Below are positions 8,800-18,405 of a DNA stretch of 44,667 bases, piece after piece. How positions within the stretch are numbered: position 1 is the first letter of the stretch; each line of letters starts with the position of its first letter. This stretch comes from Candidatus Coatesiibacteriota bacterium (lineage in GTDB: Bacteria; RBG-13-66-14; B26-G2; WVWN01; G020348885), in NCBI GenBank assembly GCA_020348885.1, contig CP070755.1, positions 2,360,352 through 2,405,018 of the forward strand. Reading direction: 5' to 3'. The position numbers and the translations under genes are program-made. A model generated the notes under the pieces. It was given only the letters and a program-made list of their open reading frames with translations, was not told the origin of the DNA and ran no database searches.

Positions 8800-11004
8800 A
8801 TGAATAGTAAAACTATAATTACCTTTCTGTTAGTTCTCCTCGTAATGATAGTAACCCATGTCCTCGGTTCCGAAGGATCTTTCGACCAGTCATCATGGTA
8901 CGGTGGGCCGGGGTTCCCGGGACCGGTTACGGAATGGGGGGACGAATTTTATATATCTGACGATGTTACTTGGCGATCGACTTTTTATCTATACTTGGGC
9001 CCGCCGTTTAAATTCAACGTAGATGATGAGTTAACAGATAGTGGGACGGTAGCCAATTGTGGCGATATCGACGGTGATTCGGATATTGACATAGTAGGTA
9101 ATGATGGTATAGAGGTTATTTGGTGGGAGAACGTCTACGGAGACGGTATGACTTGGGATGAGCACGTTTTGGATAGTTATTTCCCGATGGGAATAGATTA
9201 TATACCCTTTGACGTTGACGTGGACGACGATATCGATATCGTGTCATATCAATCGTACTACGACGACTATATCGATATCGTTTGGTGGGAAAATTTACTT
9301 GGGGATGGGTCTTCATGGAGCAAGCATCTTATATCCGATGATTACGACCGGTTGTATCCTATGTGGGTTGACGACTTGGACGGCGACGATGACGGTGACG
9401 TATTAATGGGTTATACTTTAGGAGGTGACCCCGTCGGTATAATTAGGTGGTGGGAAAACGTCGATGGGGAAGGTTATATATGGGAAGAACATATAATAGA
9501 TAATGCCGATTATTCTATAAGTTGCATTCGCACCGCGGATATTAACGACGACGGAGATACGGACGTTATAGGGGCTCTTTTTACCGACGATGAAATAGTT
9601 TGGTGGGATAACGTTAGCGGTACGGGCGACGAGTGGGTAAGGAATACGGTGATCGAATGCGATGCCGCACGTTCCGTATATGCGTCCGACGTAAACGGCG
9701 ATGGAAAAACAGATATCGTAAGTTCTTCTTCTGGGGGGAGTGATGAGGTTATATGGTCGGAGAACGTAACGGGTTTGGGGGATTCATGGATACACCATTT
9801 AATAGGTGACGATATAAACGATCCGATATGGCTTTGCGTTTTTGATATCGACGGGGACGATGATACGGATGTGGCTGTAGGTTGTAATAGTTGGTTACCT
9901 AATTTCGCTTGGTACGAAAACTTAAACGGATTCGGTACGTCTTGGGAAAGTCACATATTCGATGATGCATCAAGGGTACAGTCCGTTTGGTTCGGAGATT
10001 TCGACGGTGACGACCGAGGGAATATTCTAACCGCTGAACGTATTGTATGGGATGATTACGACCAATACTTAGTAGCGTGGTGGGAGGTATTGGGGCCGAC
10101 GCCCCCCGAAGGCACTTTAACGTCGTCGATATTGGACGTGGGGGAAGACCCTCCGGAATGGACCGAATTGAGTTGGTCGTCGGAAACGCCTCCAAGGACT
10201 TCGATAACGTTTTGGATACGCAGTTCGACGGATTATACCGATATGGGCGAATGGTCCGGCGAGATTACCGAGCCCTGCGAACTTTCCGGGTACTTCGACG
10301 ACGAGGATAGGTATATCCAGTATAGGGTAAAACTCGAAACGGAATACGAGGGCGTTACGCCGGTCCTTGAGGGGGTCGGCTTTAAAGGTTATTTCACGGA
10401 TATCAAACTGGACTCGTTTTATTGTAAGGGGGTATCAAATAACGCTATATCGGTATCGTGGTCCGTTGAGACTACCGAAGACAAATCTATTGCCGGTTTC
10501 AACCTTTACCGCCGCAAGGCAATCGCCGCCGAAACCCGAAAGGTAACAACGAGGGGCGGTTCGGCAAATAAAGTAAGTGACGGTTGGACGAAGCTTAACG
10601 ATGTTTTAATAACTGGCGAAAACCCTTACTCTTATATAGACGCTGGCGTTGAACCGGGCGTTACCTACGAATACAAGCTGGAAACTGTCGTCGACGGGCG
10701 CCCTGAGGTCGTCGGGACGACAACGGGGACGGCAGGCGCTCAACCCGCGGCCTTCGCCCTCTACCAGTCCCGGCCAAACCCGGCCCGCGGCGAAGCCGTT
10801 ATCTCCTTCGAACTCCCGGAAGATACCGACGTTACGCTCGCGGTTTACGACCTGAGCGGAAGAAAGGTAGCTACTCTGGCCGACGGTTTGTTGCCCGCCG
10901 GCGAACACGAAAGGTCGGTTTCGGCGTTGGCGCCGGGAGTGTACGTGTATCGGCTCGACGCCGGCGATTGGAACGGTGTAAGGAAGATGGTCGTTATAGA
11001 ATAG
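8800..11004 (+). CDS. Secreted VCBS/FG-GAP-like propeller protein with C-terminal sorting domain
   Basis: 734 aa with a Sec signal peptide (about 1-24). Residues of roughly 50-430 hold about seven repeats of the form DxDGDxDxD...VWWENxxGxG..W..H, matching calcium-binding VCBS/FG-GAP beta-propeller blades. Next come a beta module (about 435-535), a fibronectin-III-like segment (VSWSVETTEDKSIAGFNLYRR, about 540-635) and a final domain (652-734) of the type IX/FlgD-like sorting class (PNPARGEAVISFELPEDTDVTLAVYDLSG, ending GVYVYRL...). It is probably exported and displayed or released at the cell surface; ligand unknown. A GGAGGGG ribosome site and the perfect promoter suggest high expression. 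The first 1800 bp are clearly AT-richer than the last 300 bp, which code for the sorting domain. A terminator follows. Confidence 0.85.
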   Translation: MNSKTIITFLLVLLVMIVTHVLGSEGSFDQSSWYGGPGFPGPVTEWGDEFYISDDVTWRSTFYLYLGPPFKFNVDDELTDSGTVANCGDIDGDSDIDIVGNDGIEVIWWENVYGDGMTWDEHVLDSYFPMGIDYIPFDVDVDDDIDIVSYQSYYDDYIDIVWWENLLGDGSSWSKHLISDDYDRLYPMWVDDLDGDDDGDVLMGYTLGGDPVGIIRWWENVDGEGYIWEEHIIDNADYSISCIRTADINDDGDTDVIGALFTDDEIVWWDNVSGTGDEWVRNTVIECDAARSVYASDVNGDGKTDIVSSSSGGSDEVIWSENVTGLGDSWIHHLIGDDINDPIWLCVFDIDGDDDTDVAVGCNSWLPNFAWYENLNGFGTSWESHIFDDASRVQSVWFGDFDGDDRGNILTAERIVWDDYDQYLVAWWEVLGPTPPEGTLTSSILDVGEDPPEWTELSWSSETPPRTSITFWIRSSTDYTDMGEWSGEITEPCELSGYFDDEDRYIQYRVKLETEYEGVTPVLEGVGFKGYFTDIKLDSFYCKGVSNNAISVSWSVETTEDKSIAGFNLYRRKAIAAETRKVTTRGGSANKVSDGWTKLNDVLITGENPYSYIDAGVEPGVTYEYKLETVVDGRPEVVGTTTGTAGAQPAAFALYQSRPNPARGEAVISFELPEDTDVTLAVYDLSGRKVATLADGLLPAGEHERSVSALAPGVYVYRLDAGDWNGVRKMVVIE

Positions 11005-11037
11005 ATTATAACCGGAATCTACGGTGATATTCATACA

Positions 11038-11064
11038 AGGAGCGGCCGAGAGCTGCTCCTTTTT
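11038..11064 (+). terminator. Rho-independent terminator after the secreted protein gene
   Basis: AGGAGC (11038-11043) pairs with GCTCCT (11055-11060), with partial inner pairing, followed by TTTTT. It lies 34 bp after the stop codon at 11004. Confidence 0.75.
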
Positions 11065-11105
11065 ACTCCGGCCCGTTTCTCCGGCTGATAAAACCGTATT
11101 TCTAT

Positions 11106-11133
11106 TTGCGTTTTTCGGGAATAATGCTATATT
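11106..11133 (+). promoter_or_regulatory. Probable enolase promoter
   Basis: TTGCGT (11106-11111), a 16-bp spacer and TATATT (11128-11133) lie 24 bp before the enolase ATG and just after the terminator of the preceding gene. Confidence 0.45.
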
Positions 11134-11135
11134 AA

Positions 11136-12443
<1,308 letters not shown>

Positions 12444-12464
12444 TTTTACGCAGCGGTACGAAAC

Positions 12465-12779
12465 GTGGCGGGGTCTTCGAGAATTCGGGTCGTTATAAGG
12501 CTTGCCCTTCTAGGGGGCGTAATCATCGTCGTATTGTATCTGTTCGTCTTCAGCAGGTACGGGTTCATGCGCTTGAAGGAACTCGAAGCCGAGAACGCCG
12601 GGTTGGAGAACCGAATAACCGCCGTCGAAGCCGAGAACGCCGAACTTCGATACGAAATCGAGCGCATGGAAAGCGACATGGAAGCGATAGAACGGCTCGC
12701 GCGGACGGACCTGGGGCTGATTAAGGAGGGCGACGAAGTTTACAGGTTCGTCGAAGGCGACGACGCGAACGCCGATTAA
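12465..12779 (+). CDS. FtsB/DivIC-like septum formation protein
   Basis: 104 aa from GTG. A short cytoplasmic N-terminus, one membrane segment (about 9-29), then a heptad-rich coiled coil (LKELEAENAGLENRITAVEAENAELRYEIERME) and ERLARTDLGLIKEGDEVYRF, the conserved end of the DivIC/FtsB family (ARxxLGLVKPGEExY). Such proteins bridge the divisome with FtsL and FtsQ/DivIB. Location next to eno supports the call. FtsB and DivIC cannot be told apart from sequence alone. No clear ribosome site is visible before the GTG. Confidence 0.85.
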   Translation: MAGSSRIRVVIRLALLGGVIIVVLYLFVFSRYGFMRLKELEAENAGLENRITAVEAENAELRYEIERMESDMEAIERLARTDLGLIKEGDEVYRFVEGDDANAD

Positions 12780-12917
12780 TGCGGAAAACGCGCCGATGAA
12801 CGCGAATTAAAGCGACCTAAAGTAGTCCGGGCGGAGTTAGAGTACCTCCGCCCGTTCGTATTAACGCCGCCGTTCCCCTCCCGTATAATATCCTATGTAG
12901 ATATCCCCGCTTTGGGC

Positions 12918-12946
12918 TTGACATAGGTATAGCAATATGCTATATA
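12918..12946 (+). promoter_or_regulatory. Strong promoter for the small DUF2292-like gene
   Basis: TTGACA (12918-12923), a 17-bp spacer and TATATA (12941-12946). Start near 12953, about 38 bp before the small gene at 12991. The preceding 12780-12917 has no gene. Confidence 0.7.
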
Positions 12947-12990
12947 TGTTGAGTAGTTTTCCATATTGAGTTGACCCGCGGAGATGGCCG

Positions 12991-13125
12991 ATGGAAGAGT
13001 TGATTAGATACTTCGCGAAACTTACAAAAGAGAAATTCTATGGGTCGGTCGAGGTTAAGTTCGAGGCCGGGCGTATTACAATTATCAGGGTCAACAGGAC
13101 AATCAAGCTCGAGGATTTAAGATGA
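12991..13125 (+). CDS. Small DUF2292-like protein (44 aa)
   Basis: A 44-codon gene beginning MEELIRYFAKLTKEKFYGSV and ending in a basic strand (RITIIRVNRTIKLEDLR). The pattern of a short helix, YGSV-x-V, an EAGRI turn and a final strand with IxRVxxTIKL matches the small bacterial family DUF2292, as I remember it (GSVxIxVQDGxVVQIExxEKIR). Function unknown. GGAG lies 7 bases before the ATG, and a near-consensus promoter lies 45 bp upstream, so this is a real gene despite its size. Its last 9 bp overlap the end of the convergent radical SAM gene. Confidence 0.65.
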   Translation: MEELIRYFAKLTKEKFYGSVEVKFEAGRITIIRVNRTIKLEDLR

Positions 13126-14580
13126 TCGCTCGGATTTTCGCTTCCTACCCGCCAACCCTTTCAGCCCGAGTTTTAGAAACCTACTCAATTCGCGGTATCT
13201 CAGTAAGAGTTTCAATTTGAATATAAGGAAACTCAACGAGAAAACCCGCGACAGGATGTATCGGAGCCGCAAGCGTCTGAGTTCGCGGACGCCCAGTTGC
13301 GGTTGGAGTAGTATCGGCACGTTGTCGGCCGGCCGGAACAGCCGCAAATTATCCCGATTCTCGTACGGCGCGGACCACCGGAAACCAGCCGGGAGTAGGT
13401 CGTTCTCCCGGGCGTATTCTTCCACCCGGGTCCCCGGGTATATCCTTATCGCCGGGCCGTACCCCACCAGGGTTATGCGTTTCCTGTTCCTTCTAATAAA
13501 CCTGAGTGTATCCTTCCCCGCGGCGTAAGTTTCGCCTATGTGCCCGACGGTGAAGAAGACCTTCGTACGAATGCCTAGGTCCTCGGCCCATCTCAGGAGT
13601 TCCTCTGCGTCGTCCAACGTTATGCCTTTTCCCATCTCGGCAAGTACCGACTGGTCTCCCGACTCTACGCCTAAATCTATATAGTAGCAGCCCGCCTCCC
13701 GCATGCGCTCGAGAAGCGATCTATCGACGGTTCCGACGCGGACCTCGCACTCCCAGGGTATTGCCAGACCCCGTCGCTCCAACTCGTCGCAGAACCCCAG
13801 GAAGTGCTTTTTGTTGAGGGTGAAAGTGCTATCGAAAATCTTTAACCCTTCTATACTATACTTCTCGACCAGCCCTTCGACCTCGTCGACAACCCTCGCC
13901 AGCGAACGGGTCGCGTACGATCTACCGTACATCTTCGAAGCAGAACAGAAGGAGCAAGCTACCGGGCAGCCCCGGGCCGTGACAACGGACGTCGCCGGAA
14001 GCCCCAAGTATTCCAGCTCCATCGCATAGCGGTCCATTGGAACCAGGTCCCGGGCCGGTTCCGGCAGGGCGTCCAGGTCGTCGTTGAAGGGGCGCCACCC
14101 TGTCGAAACGACGCGCCCGTCGGAGCGATAAGCGATTCCTTTTATTTCCGCAAGCTTTTCCGCGTTCCCGCCGGCTTCTTTCCAACGCGCCAGTTCAAGC
14201 GACGTAAACTCGCCTTCGCCATGTACAATTATGTCGACGTCTTCGATGTTATTTAGAGTGTCGTCGGCGGTGAAGGACGCGTGGGGCCCGCCGTATACGA
14301 CGGTGGTCGGCGGGTACGCTTCTTTAACTTGTGCAGCCCGGTCGAAGGCTTCGAAGCGGGAGTGGCTCGTTCCGCCTATCAGGGTGAGGGCCGGTTCCAA
14401 CTCCTCGGCCAGAGCGCCGACGTCTACGTCCTCGACCTGTTCGTCTACGAAGCGGACCGGGTATCCTGCCTCGCGTAGAACTGCCGCGATCCAGAGCGTA
14501 CCGAGCGGCGGCATAAGGTCGAAGATTTTCGACTCGGCCACTTCTGGGTATACGGCAAGGATGTTAGGTTTCGGCGCCAT
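13117..14580 (-). CDS. B12-binding-type radical SAM protein
   Basis: 487 aa. The N-terminal half (1-150) has the cobalamin-binding Rossmann pattern (PPLGTLWIAAVLREAGYPV, GGPHASFTAD, GEGE). The radical SAM core carries the 4Fe-4S motif CPVACSFC (Cys205, Cys209, Cys212). The DxHxxG B12-ligand motif is not visible, as in many members. The C-terminal tail (about 425-487) is very basic and hydrophobic, possibly membrane-associated. Family members perform methylations, ring rearrangements and lipid modifications; the substrate is unknown. Its ATG lies inside the end of the upstream methyltransferase gene (17-bp overlap), so the two are translationally coupled and probably act in one pathway. Confidence 0.85.
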   Translation of the reverse strand: MAPKPNILAVYPEVAESKIFDLMPPLGTLWIAAVLREAGYPVRFVDEQVEDVDVGALAEELEPALTLIGGTSHSRFEAFDRAAQVKEAYPPTTVVYGGPHASFTADDTLNNIEDVDIIVHGEGEFTSLELARWKEAGGNAEKLAEIKGIAYRSDGRVVSTGWRPFNDDLDALPEPARDLVPMDRYAMELEYLGLPATSVVTARGCPVACSFCSASKMYGRSYATRSLARVVDEVEGLVEKYSIEGLKIFDSTFTLNKKHFLGFCDELERRGLAIPWECEVRVGTVDRSLLERMREAGCYYIDLGVESGDQSVLAEMGKGITLDDAEELLRWAEDLGIRTKVFFTVGHIGETYAAGKDTLRFIRRNRKRITLVGYGPAIRIYPGTRVEEYARENDLLPAGFRWSAPYENRDNLRLFRPADNVPILLQPQLGVRELRRLRLRYILSRVFSLSFLIFKLKLLLRYRELSRFLKLGLKGLAGRKRKSERSS

Positions 14581-15235
14581 CTTCGTCGGTAAGTTTCACG
14601 AAGTTCATAGTGAACGCGAGCCACGTACCGAAGGCCCGGTCTAATCGAAACCCGGCGCTTTCGGCCAGTCCCATAACCGTCCGGCGGGTCAAGTAGTCCG
14701 GGTCGAGAATCATCTCGGTGACCGAGAGTACGCCGCCGGGCTTTAGCGAGCGGTGGATTTCGGCCAAAGCCGCCGCCCGGCCGGGAACCTCGCCCAGGAC
14801 AGTGACGAGAAGCGCCCGGTCGAACTCGTCAGTATAGCCGACGAGCGAACCGTCGCCCAGACCCCCTTCCAGCGTAACGACGTTCGCGAGCCGTTCCGAA
14901 TCCGTTTTCGCCGCGACCTTCGCCAGCATCTTCGATTGGACATCCAGAGCGACGACGGTTCCGTCGGCCCCGACGGCCCGGGCCGCCGGTATCGTCAGGC
15001 GACCCGGGCCGCATCCTGCGTCGAGTACCTTCATGCCCTGTTCGATACCCGCCCGTTCGATGACGAGATCGGCCCCGGCGAAGAGACGAGTATAAGGGTT
15101 GTACAGTATCCAGGAGAAGCTCGCCGGGCAGGGTTTGCCGCGCTTCCCGACGGCGTACCGCAATGTCAGGCCGGCGGTTATCAAAACCCCCAGGAACGCA
15201 AACCCAAGGAAAAGGCCCGTATCAAAGTTCGACAT
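14564..15235 (-). CDS. Membrane-anchored class I methyltransferase
   Basis: 223 aa. One N-terminal membrane segment (about 5-27), then a class I SAM fold with VLDAGCGPGRLTIPAA (motif I), VVALDVQ at strand 2, and LKPGGVLSVTEMI after motif III. Resembles UbiE/MenG-type and lipid methyltransferases, but the substrate is unknown. It overlaps the downstream radical SAM gene by 17 bp. Together they suggest modification of a membrane-embedded lipid or quinone (inference). Confidence 0.8.
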   Translation of the reverse strand: MSNFDTGLFLGFAFLGVLITAGLTLRYAVGKRGKPCPASFSWILYNPYTRLFAGADLVIERAGIEQGMKVLDAGCGPGRLTIPAARAVGADGTVVALDVQSKMLAKVAAKTDSERLANVVTLEGGLGDGSLVGYTDEFDRALLVTVLGEVPGRAAALAEIHRSLKPGGVLSVTEMILDPDYLTRRTVMGLAESAGFRLDRAFGTWLAFTMNFVKLTDEDGAET

Positions 15236-15330
15236 AAGAACCCCCGGCGGCGGCCGGGAACGACGGGATTAGTGAATGAAAGCGCGAGTAGATATCGCGC
15301 GATTAGTTCCGGCTTCGGGTGGGTTAAAAA

Positions 15331-16296
15331 TTAGTTCAGTCTTCGTAATTCCACGTCGGACGTACTTGTAAGCGCGTAGGTGATAAGCAGGTTGTCGGTA
15401 TCGGTAGGCCCGGGGCAGGACGCGCCGATGAGCGTTGGCTGGACGTAGAGGGGCGTACCGCCCCCGAACTGCCGGCCCAGAAACGTCCGGTTGGCTTTCG
15501 CCCAAACGGCGTATCTCATCAACTCGCGCCGGGCGGCCCGGCCGGCGGCTCCGGACTTCAGTTCGATAATATACAGGGTCGAACCAGATTTATAGACCAG
15601 GTCAATCCTGCTCCTTTCCGAAGGGACGCGGAGCTGGTTCCATACCACGCCGCCGTCGCCGAGGATACCGCCCAGGCGGTCGCCCCGCGCGAGGACGTAC
15701 TCGACGAAACTCTCGCCTACCTTTTCGTTCGCGGCCAATTCCTCCAGGCCCGCGCAGTCGAGAGTTTTTCCGCCGGTTATATCAACCGGGTCGGCTTCGG
15801 GGAGAATCGTTTCCTGCCACGGTAACTCGCCGACGGCCGTCAGGATTCTAGGGCGGTCGGCCGGGAGGAACGTGAAGACGCTTCGGTTGATTACGTCCTC
15901 GGGGAAGAAAGCTACATCCAGGTCCCGGGCCAGTTCGTACAACGATTCGACGGGCGCCGACGCGGGTTCGGCCCGCGGCTCGACGCGGAAGACCACCCTG
16001 AACCGTTCCCGGCCGGTCTCCTGTTCCCGCTCCCATATCGGCGGTTCGCCTTCCAGGGGAAGGTACGTAGGGTCGCCGGCCACGTCGTAGGGGCCGTATA
16101 CCCTACCTTTGACTTTCGAGAAAAGATAGGCGCGGTCGCCGGGGCGGACTCCCGCGATCTGATTAATCGCCGCCGGGTGGACGCCGTAAAGCCGCGCGAC
16201 ATGGCATTTCTCCAGATGCCGGCCGGTTATCAATATGTGGAGTTTCGATTTCAAATTCTTAGGATGTCCGTGCCTAACTACGGTTAAGAATAACAC
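15331..16296 (-). CDS. EVE/DCD-like domain fused to a PD-(D/E)XK nuclease domain
   Basis: 321 aa, no signal peptide. Residues 19-106 look like a PUA-superfamily EVE/DCD-type domain: VRPGDRAYLF (50-59), RVYGPYDVAGDP (65-76), PPIW (85-88) and RFRVVFRVEP (98-107). Residues 185-290 look like a PD-(D/E)XK nuclease core: Glu195 or Glu199 in a helix, Asp232 in RSRIDLVYKSG, then IIELKSG with Glu245 and Lys247, and a basic helix (RRELMRYAVW). EVE domains in other proteins bind modified bases, and the nuclease half resembles RecB/NucS-like cores. An inference is a nuclease guided by modified DNA or RNA, for defence or repair. The GTG start is weakly supported; a shorter start near residue 15-18 is possible. 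No methylase or helicase partner adjoins it. Confidence 0.6.
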   Translation of the reverse strand: MLFLTVVRHGHPKNLKSKLHILITGRHLEKCHVARLYGVHPAAINQIAGVRPGDRAYLFSKVKGRVYGPYDVAGDPTYLPLEGEPPIWEREQETGRERFRVVFRVEPRAEPASAPVESLYELARDLDVAFFPEDVINRSVFTFLPADRPRILTAVGELPWQETILPEADPVDITGGKTLDCAGLEELAANEKVGESFVEYVLARGDRLGGILGDGGVVWNQLRVPSERSRIDLVYKSGSTLYIIELKSGAAGRAARRELMRYAVWAKANRTFLGRQFGGGTPLYVQPTLIGASCPGPTDTDNLLITYALTSTSDVELRRLN

Positions 16297-16345
16297 CTTT
16301 AAAACAATTATACAAGTGTTGCGTATACGGTTTTTTCGACGGCGA

Positions 16346-17158
16346 TTAAGAATCCATGCTGCCGCTTCTGAACCCGTCCAGGTCCAGCGTTATGTATCGG
16401 TAACCGATTTCGCGCAATCTGTCACGTATTTTCCTCGCGTTGGCCGATTCCGTTACGACCTGGAAGTCGCCGGGTTCGACCTCGACCCGGGCTAATCCGT
16501 CAGGATATGTCCTGACCCTGACCTGTTTGACGCCGAGCGAGCGTATGAGGGCTTCGGCCTCGGAGACGCGTTCCAGCAACCCGACCGTCAGTTCCGTATC
16601 GTACGGGATCCGCGTCGCCAGGCACCCGCTCGGCGGGGCGTCCCAGCCGGGAACGCCCAACTCCCGGCCCAGACAACGTACGTCGGCCTTCGTGAACCCG
16701 ACGTCGAGTAAAGGGCTTTCGACGCTCAACTCGCGGCAGGCTCGGAGCCCCGGTCGCACCCCCGACGCCTCGTCCGCGGTGGTCCCCTCGGCCACCGCCG
16801 AGAGATTCTCCTCGGCGGCCAAGGCGACGAGCCGTTTCATGAGGCCTGACTTACAGATATAACACCGCTCTCTCGGATTGAGTCTGAAAGCAGGGTTCTC
16901 CATCTCGTCGGTCTTCACGAAGACGTGCTCTACCCCGAGGTAACGGGCGCCCGTCTCGGCAGCTTCCTCCTCGTGCGGTGGATGGAGGGGCGACCTGGCC
17001 GTTACCGCGAGTACCCTGCCGTCCACGCGTTCGGCGGCGGTCGCCAATAAAAACGAAGAGTCGGCGCCGCCCGAATACGCGACCAGAAGCGACGGATACG
17101 CCGCTAACGCCTCGGTAAGGCGTATATACTTCTTTTCCGCCTTTCGCGGGTCAGTCAT
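16346..17158 (-). CDS. larE: LarE-like sulfur transferase
   Basis: 270 aa. PP-loop ATPase motif SGGADSSFLL (29-38) and the family segment PPSGCLATRIPYD (175-187). LarE adenylates pyridinium biscarboxylic acid mononucleotide and donates sulfur to build the nickel-pincer cofactor of lactate racemase-type enzymes. Three cysteines (Cys99 and Cys102 in CYIC, and Cys179) match the subgroup proposed to use a 4Fe-4S cluster to carry sulfur, rather than the sacrificial single-Cys type. No larA, larB or larC is in the window. It sits 8 bp behind mnmA, another PP-loop sulfur-transfer enzyme, probably in one operon. Confidence 0.85.
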   Translation of the reverse strand: MTDPRKAEKKYIRLTEALAAYPSLLVAYSGGADSSFLLATAAERVDGRVLAVTARSPLHPPHEEEAAETGARYLGVEHVFVKTDEMENPAFRLNPRERCYICKSGLMKRLVALAAEENLSAVAEGTTADEASGVRPGLRACRELSVESPLLDVGFTKADVRCLGRELGVPGWDAPPSGCLATRIPYDTELTVGLLERVSEAEALIRSLGVKQVRVRTYPDGLARVEVEPGDFQVVTESANARKIRDRLREIGYRYITLDLDGFRSGSMDS

Positions 17159-17166
17159 CTCCGACC

Positions 17167-18219
17167 TTAATCATCCCATACGACCGACTCTATCACGGCG
17201 CCGCCCATCAATACGTCGCCTCGGTAGAAGACCACCGATTGGCCGGGGGCGACGGCCCTCCGCGGTTCGCCGAAGTCGACGATGAGACGGTCGCCGTCTA
17301 TTTCGACCGTGGCCGGCGCCCCCGGGTCCCGGTAGCGTACGTGCGCCGATACGCTGTCGCTGCTTCCGGGCGGCTCGGCCAGCCAATTGGCGCCGGTCGC
17401 CGTCAGGCGGGACGCGTACATGTCCCCGGCAGGCGCCACCACGAGCCTGTTCTCGGCCGGTATAATCTCCCGGACGTACATCGGCTCGCCGGTGGCGACG
17501 CCCAGGCCCCGGCGCCGCCCTATCGTATGGGAACCGAGGCCGTCGTGCTCCCCCAATATCTTTCCCTCGACGTCGGTAACGGGACCGGGCTTCGCTTTTA
17601 TCGTTTCGGCGAGGAAAACCTCGACGTCTTCGCCGACGAAGCAGACGTCCTGGCTTTCGGGCCGTATGTCGGCGTCGGGCAGGAACTCGCCTGCGACGCG
17701 CCTGACCTGACCCTTTGTATATCCGCCTACCGGGAAGTATAAACGCCCTAGCGCCGCCGCCGGCGTTCCCCACAAAAAGTAAGTCTGGTCCTTCGCCCGG
17801 TCGGCGGCCTTCGATATAACGGTCTTATCGTCGTTCAGGCGCGCGTAGTGGCCGGTGGCCAGGCCGTCGAAGCCCGTTACTCTGGCCTTTTTCAACAGTA
17901 CGTCGAATTTTATTATCGTATTACAGAGTACGCAAGGGTTGGGCGTGCGGCCGGATTCGTATTCGTCTATGAAGTCGTTTATTACCGATTCTTCGAATTC
18001 GCGGCGGAGGTCGAGTACGTAATGGTCCACGCCTATCCGCCGGGCTGTTTCGGCGGCGACCCGTAGCGCCTCCGGCGAACAACAACCCGCCCCACGCCTG
18101 GCCGTCGCGTCTAACAGGCGCATCGTTACGCCGACCACGTCGTGCCCCTCCCGCGCGAGTATGACCGCCGCCGCGGCGCTGTCCACGCCCCCCGACATCG
18201 CTACCATTATCCTGGCCAC
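17167..18219 (-). CDS. mnmA: tRNA-specific 2-thiouridylase
   Basis: Makes 2-thiouridine at wobble position 34 of Lys, Glu and Gln tRNAs using ATP and sulfur from a persulfide relay. 350 aa. PP-loop SGGVDS (9-14), NPCVLCN with catalytic Cys96, ATGHYAR, and the second catalytic Cys193 in SQDVCF, followed by the C-terminal beta-barrel segments (GRRRGLGVATGEPMYV). GTG start with AGGA just upstream. LarE follows 8 bp downstream. Confidence 0.96.
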   Translation of the reverse strand: MARIMVAMSGGVDSAAAAVILAREGHDVVGVTMRLLDATARRGAGCCSPEALRVAAETARRIGVDHYVLDLRREFEESVINDFIDEYESGRTPNPCVLCNTIIKFDVLLKKARVTGFDGLATGHYARLNDDKTVISKAADRAKDQTYFLWGTPAAALGRLYFPVGGYTKGQVRRVAGEFLPDADIRPESQDVCFVGEDVEVFLAETIKAKPGPVTDVEGKILGEHDGLGSHTIGRRRGLGVATGEPMYVREIIPAENRLVVAPAGDMYASRLTATGANWLAEPPGSSDSVSAHVRYRDPGAPATVEIDGDRLIVDFGEPRRAVAPGQSVVFYRGDVLMGGAVIESVVWDD

Positions 18220-18226
18220 GTTCCTA

Positions 18227-18255
18227 AATTAACACACCAAGTGTCGGTTCGTCAA
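18227..18255 (-). promoter_or_regulatory. Possible mnmA promoter
   Basis: On the minus strand TTGACG (18250-18255), 17 bp and TTAATT (18227-18232). The -10 is poor, and the start would be almost on the GTG, so this is a weak call. Confidence 0.25.
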
Positions 18256-18345
18256 TAAACCCGTATTCCGTAACGATAAACGCTAAATTCTTACTATATA
18301 CTATCATACGGGTTAGGTTTTACGTCGATAGAGTTCCGGCCCTCC

Positions 18346-18374
18346 TTGACGGGAAACCGTTGGGCTGGTAAACT
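18346..18374 (+). promoter_or_regulatory. Promoter for the DUF4175-like gene
   Basis: TTGACG (18346-18351), 17-bp spacer, TAAACT (18369-18374). Start near 18381, 25 bp before the ATG at 18406, which lacks a visible Shine-Dalgarno. Confidence 0.55.
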
Positions 18375-18405
18375 TTATCTTCGTCGTAGTGTCTAATAAT
18401 AAACG

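Noticed and set aside
16307-16312. TATAAT on the minus strand before the EVE-nuclease gene
   Set aside because: No -35 box at a proper distance, and the start would fall on the GTG itself.
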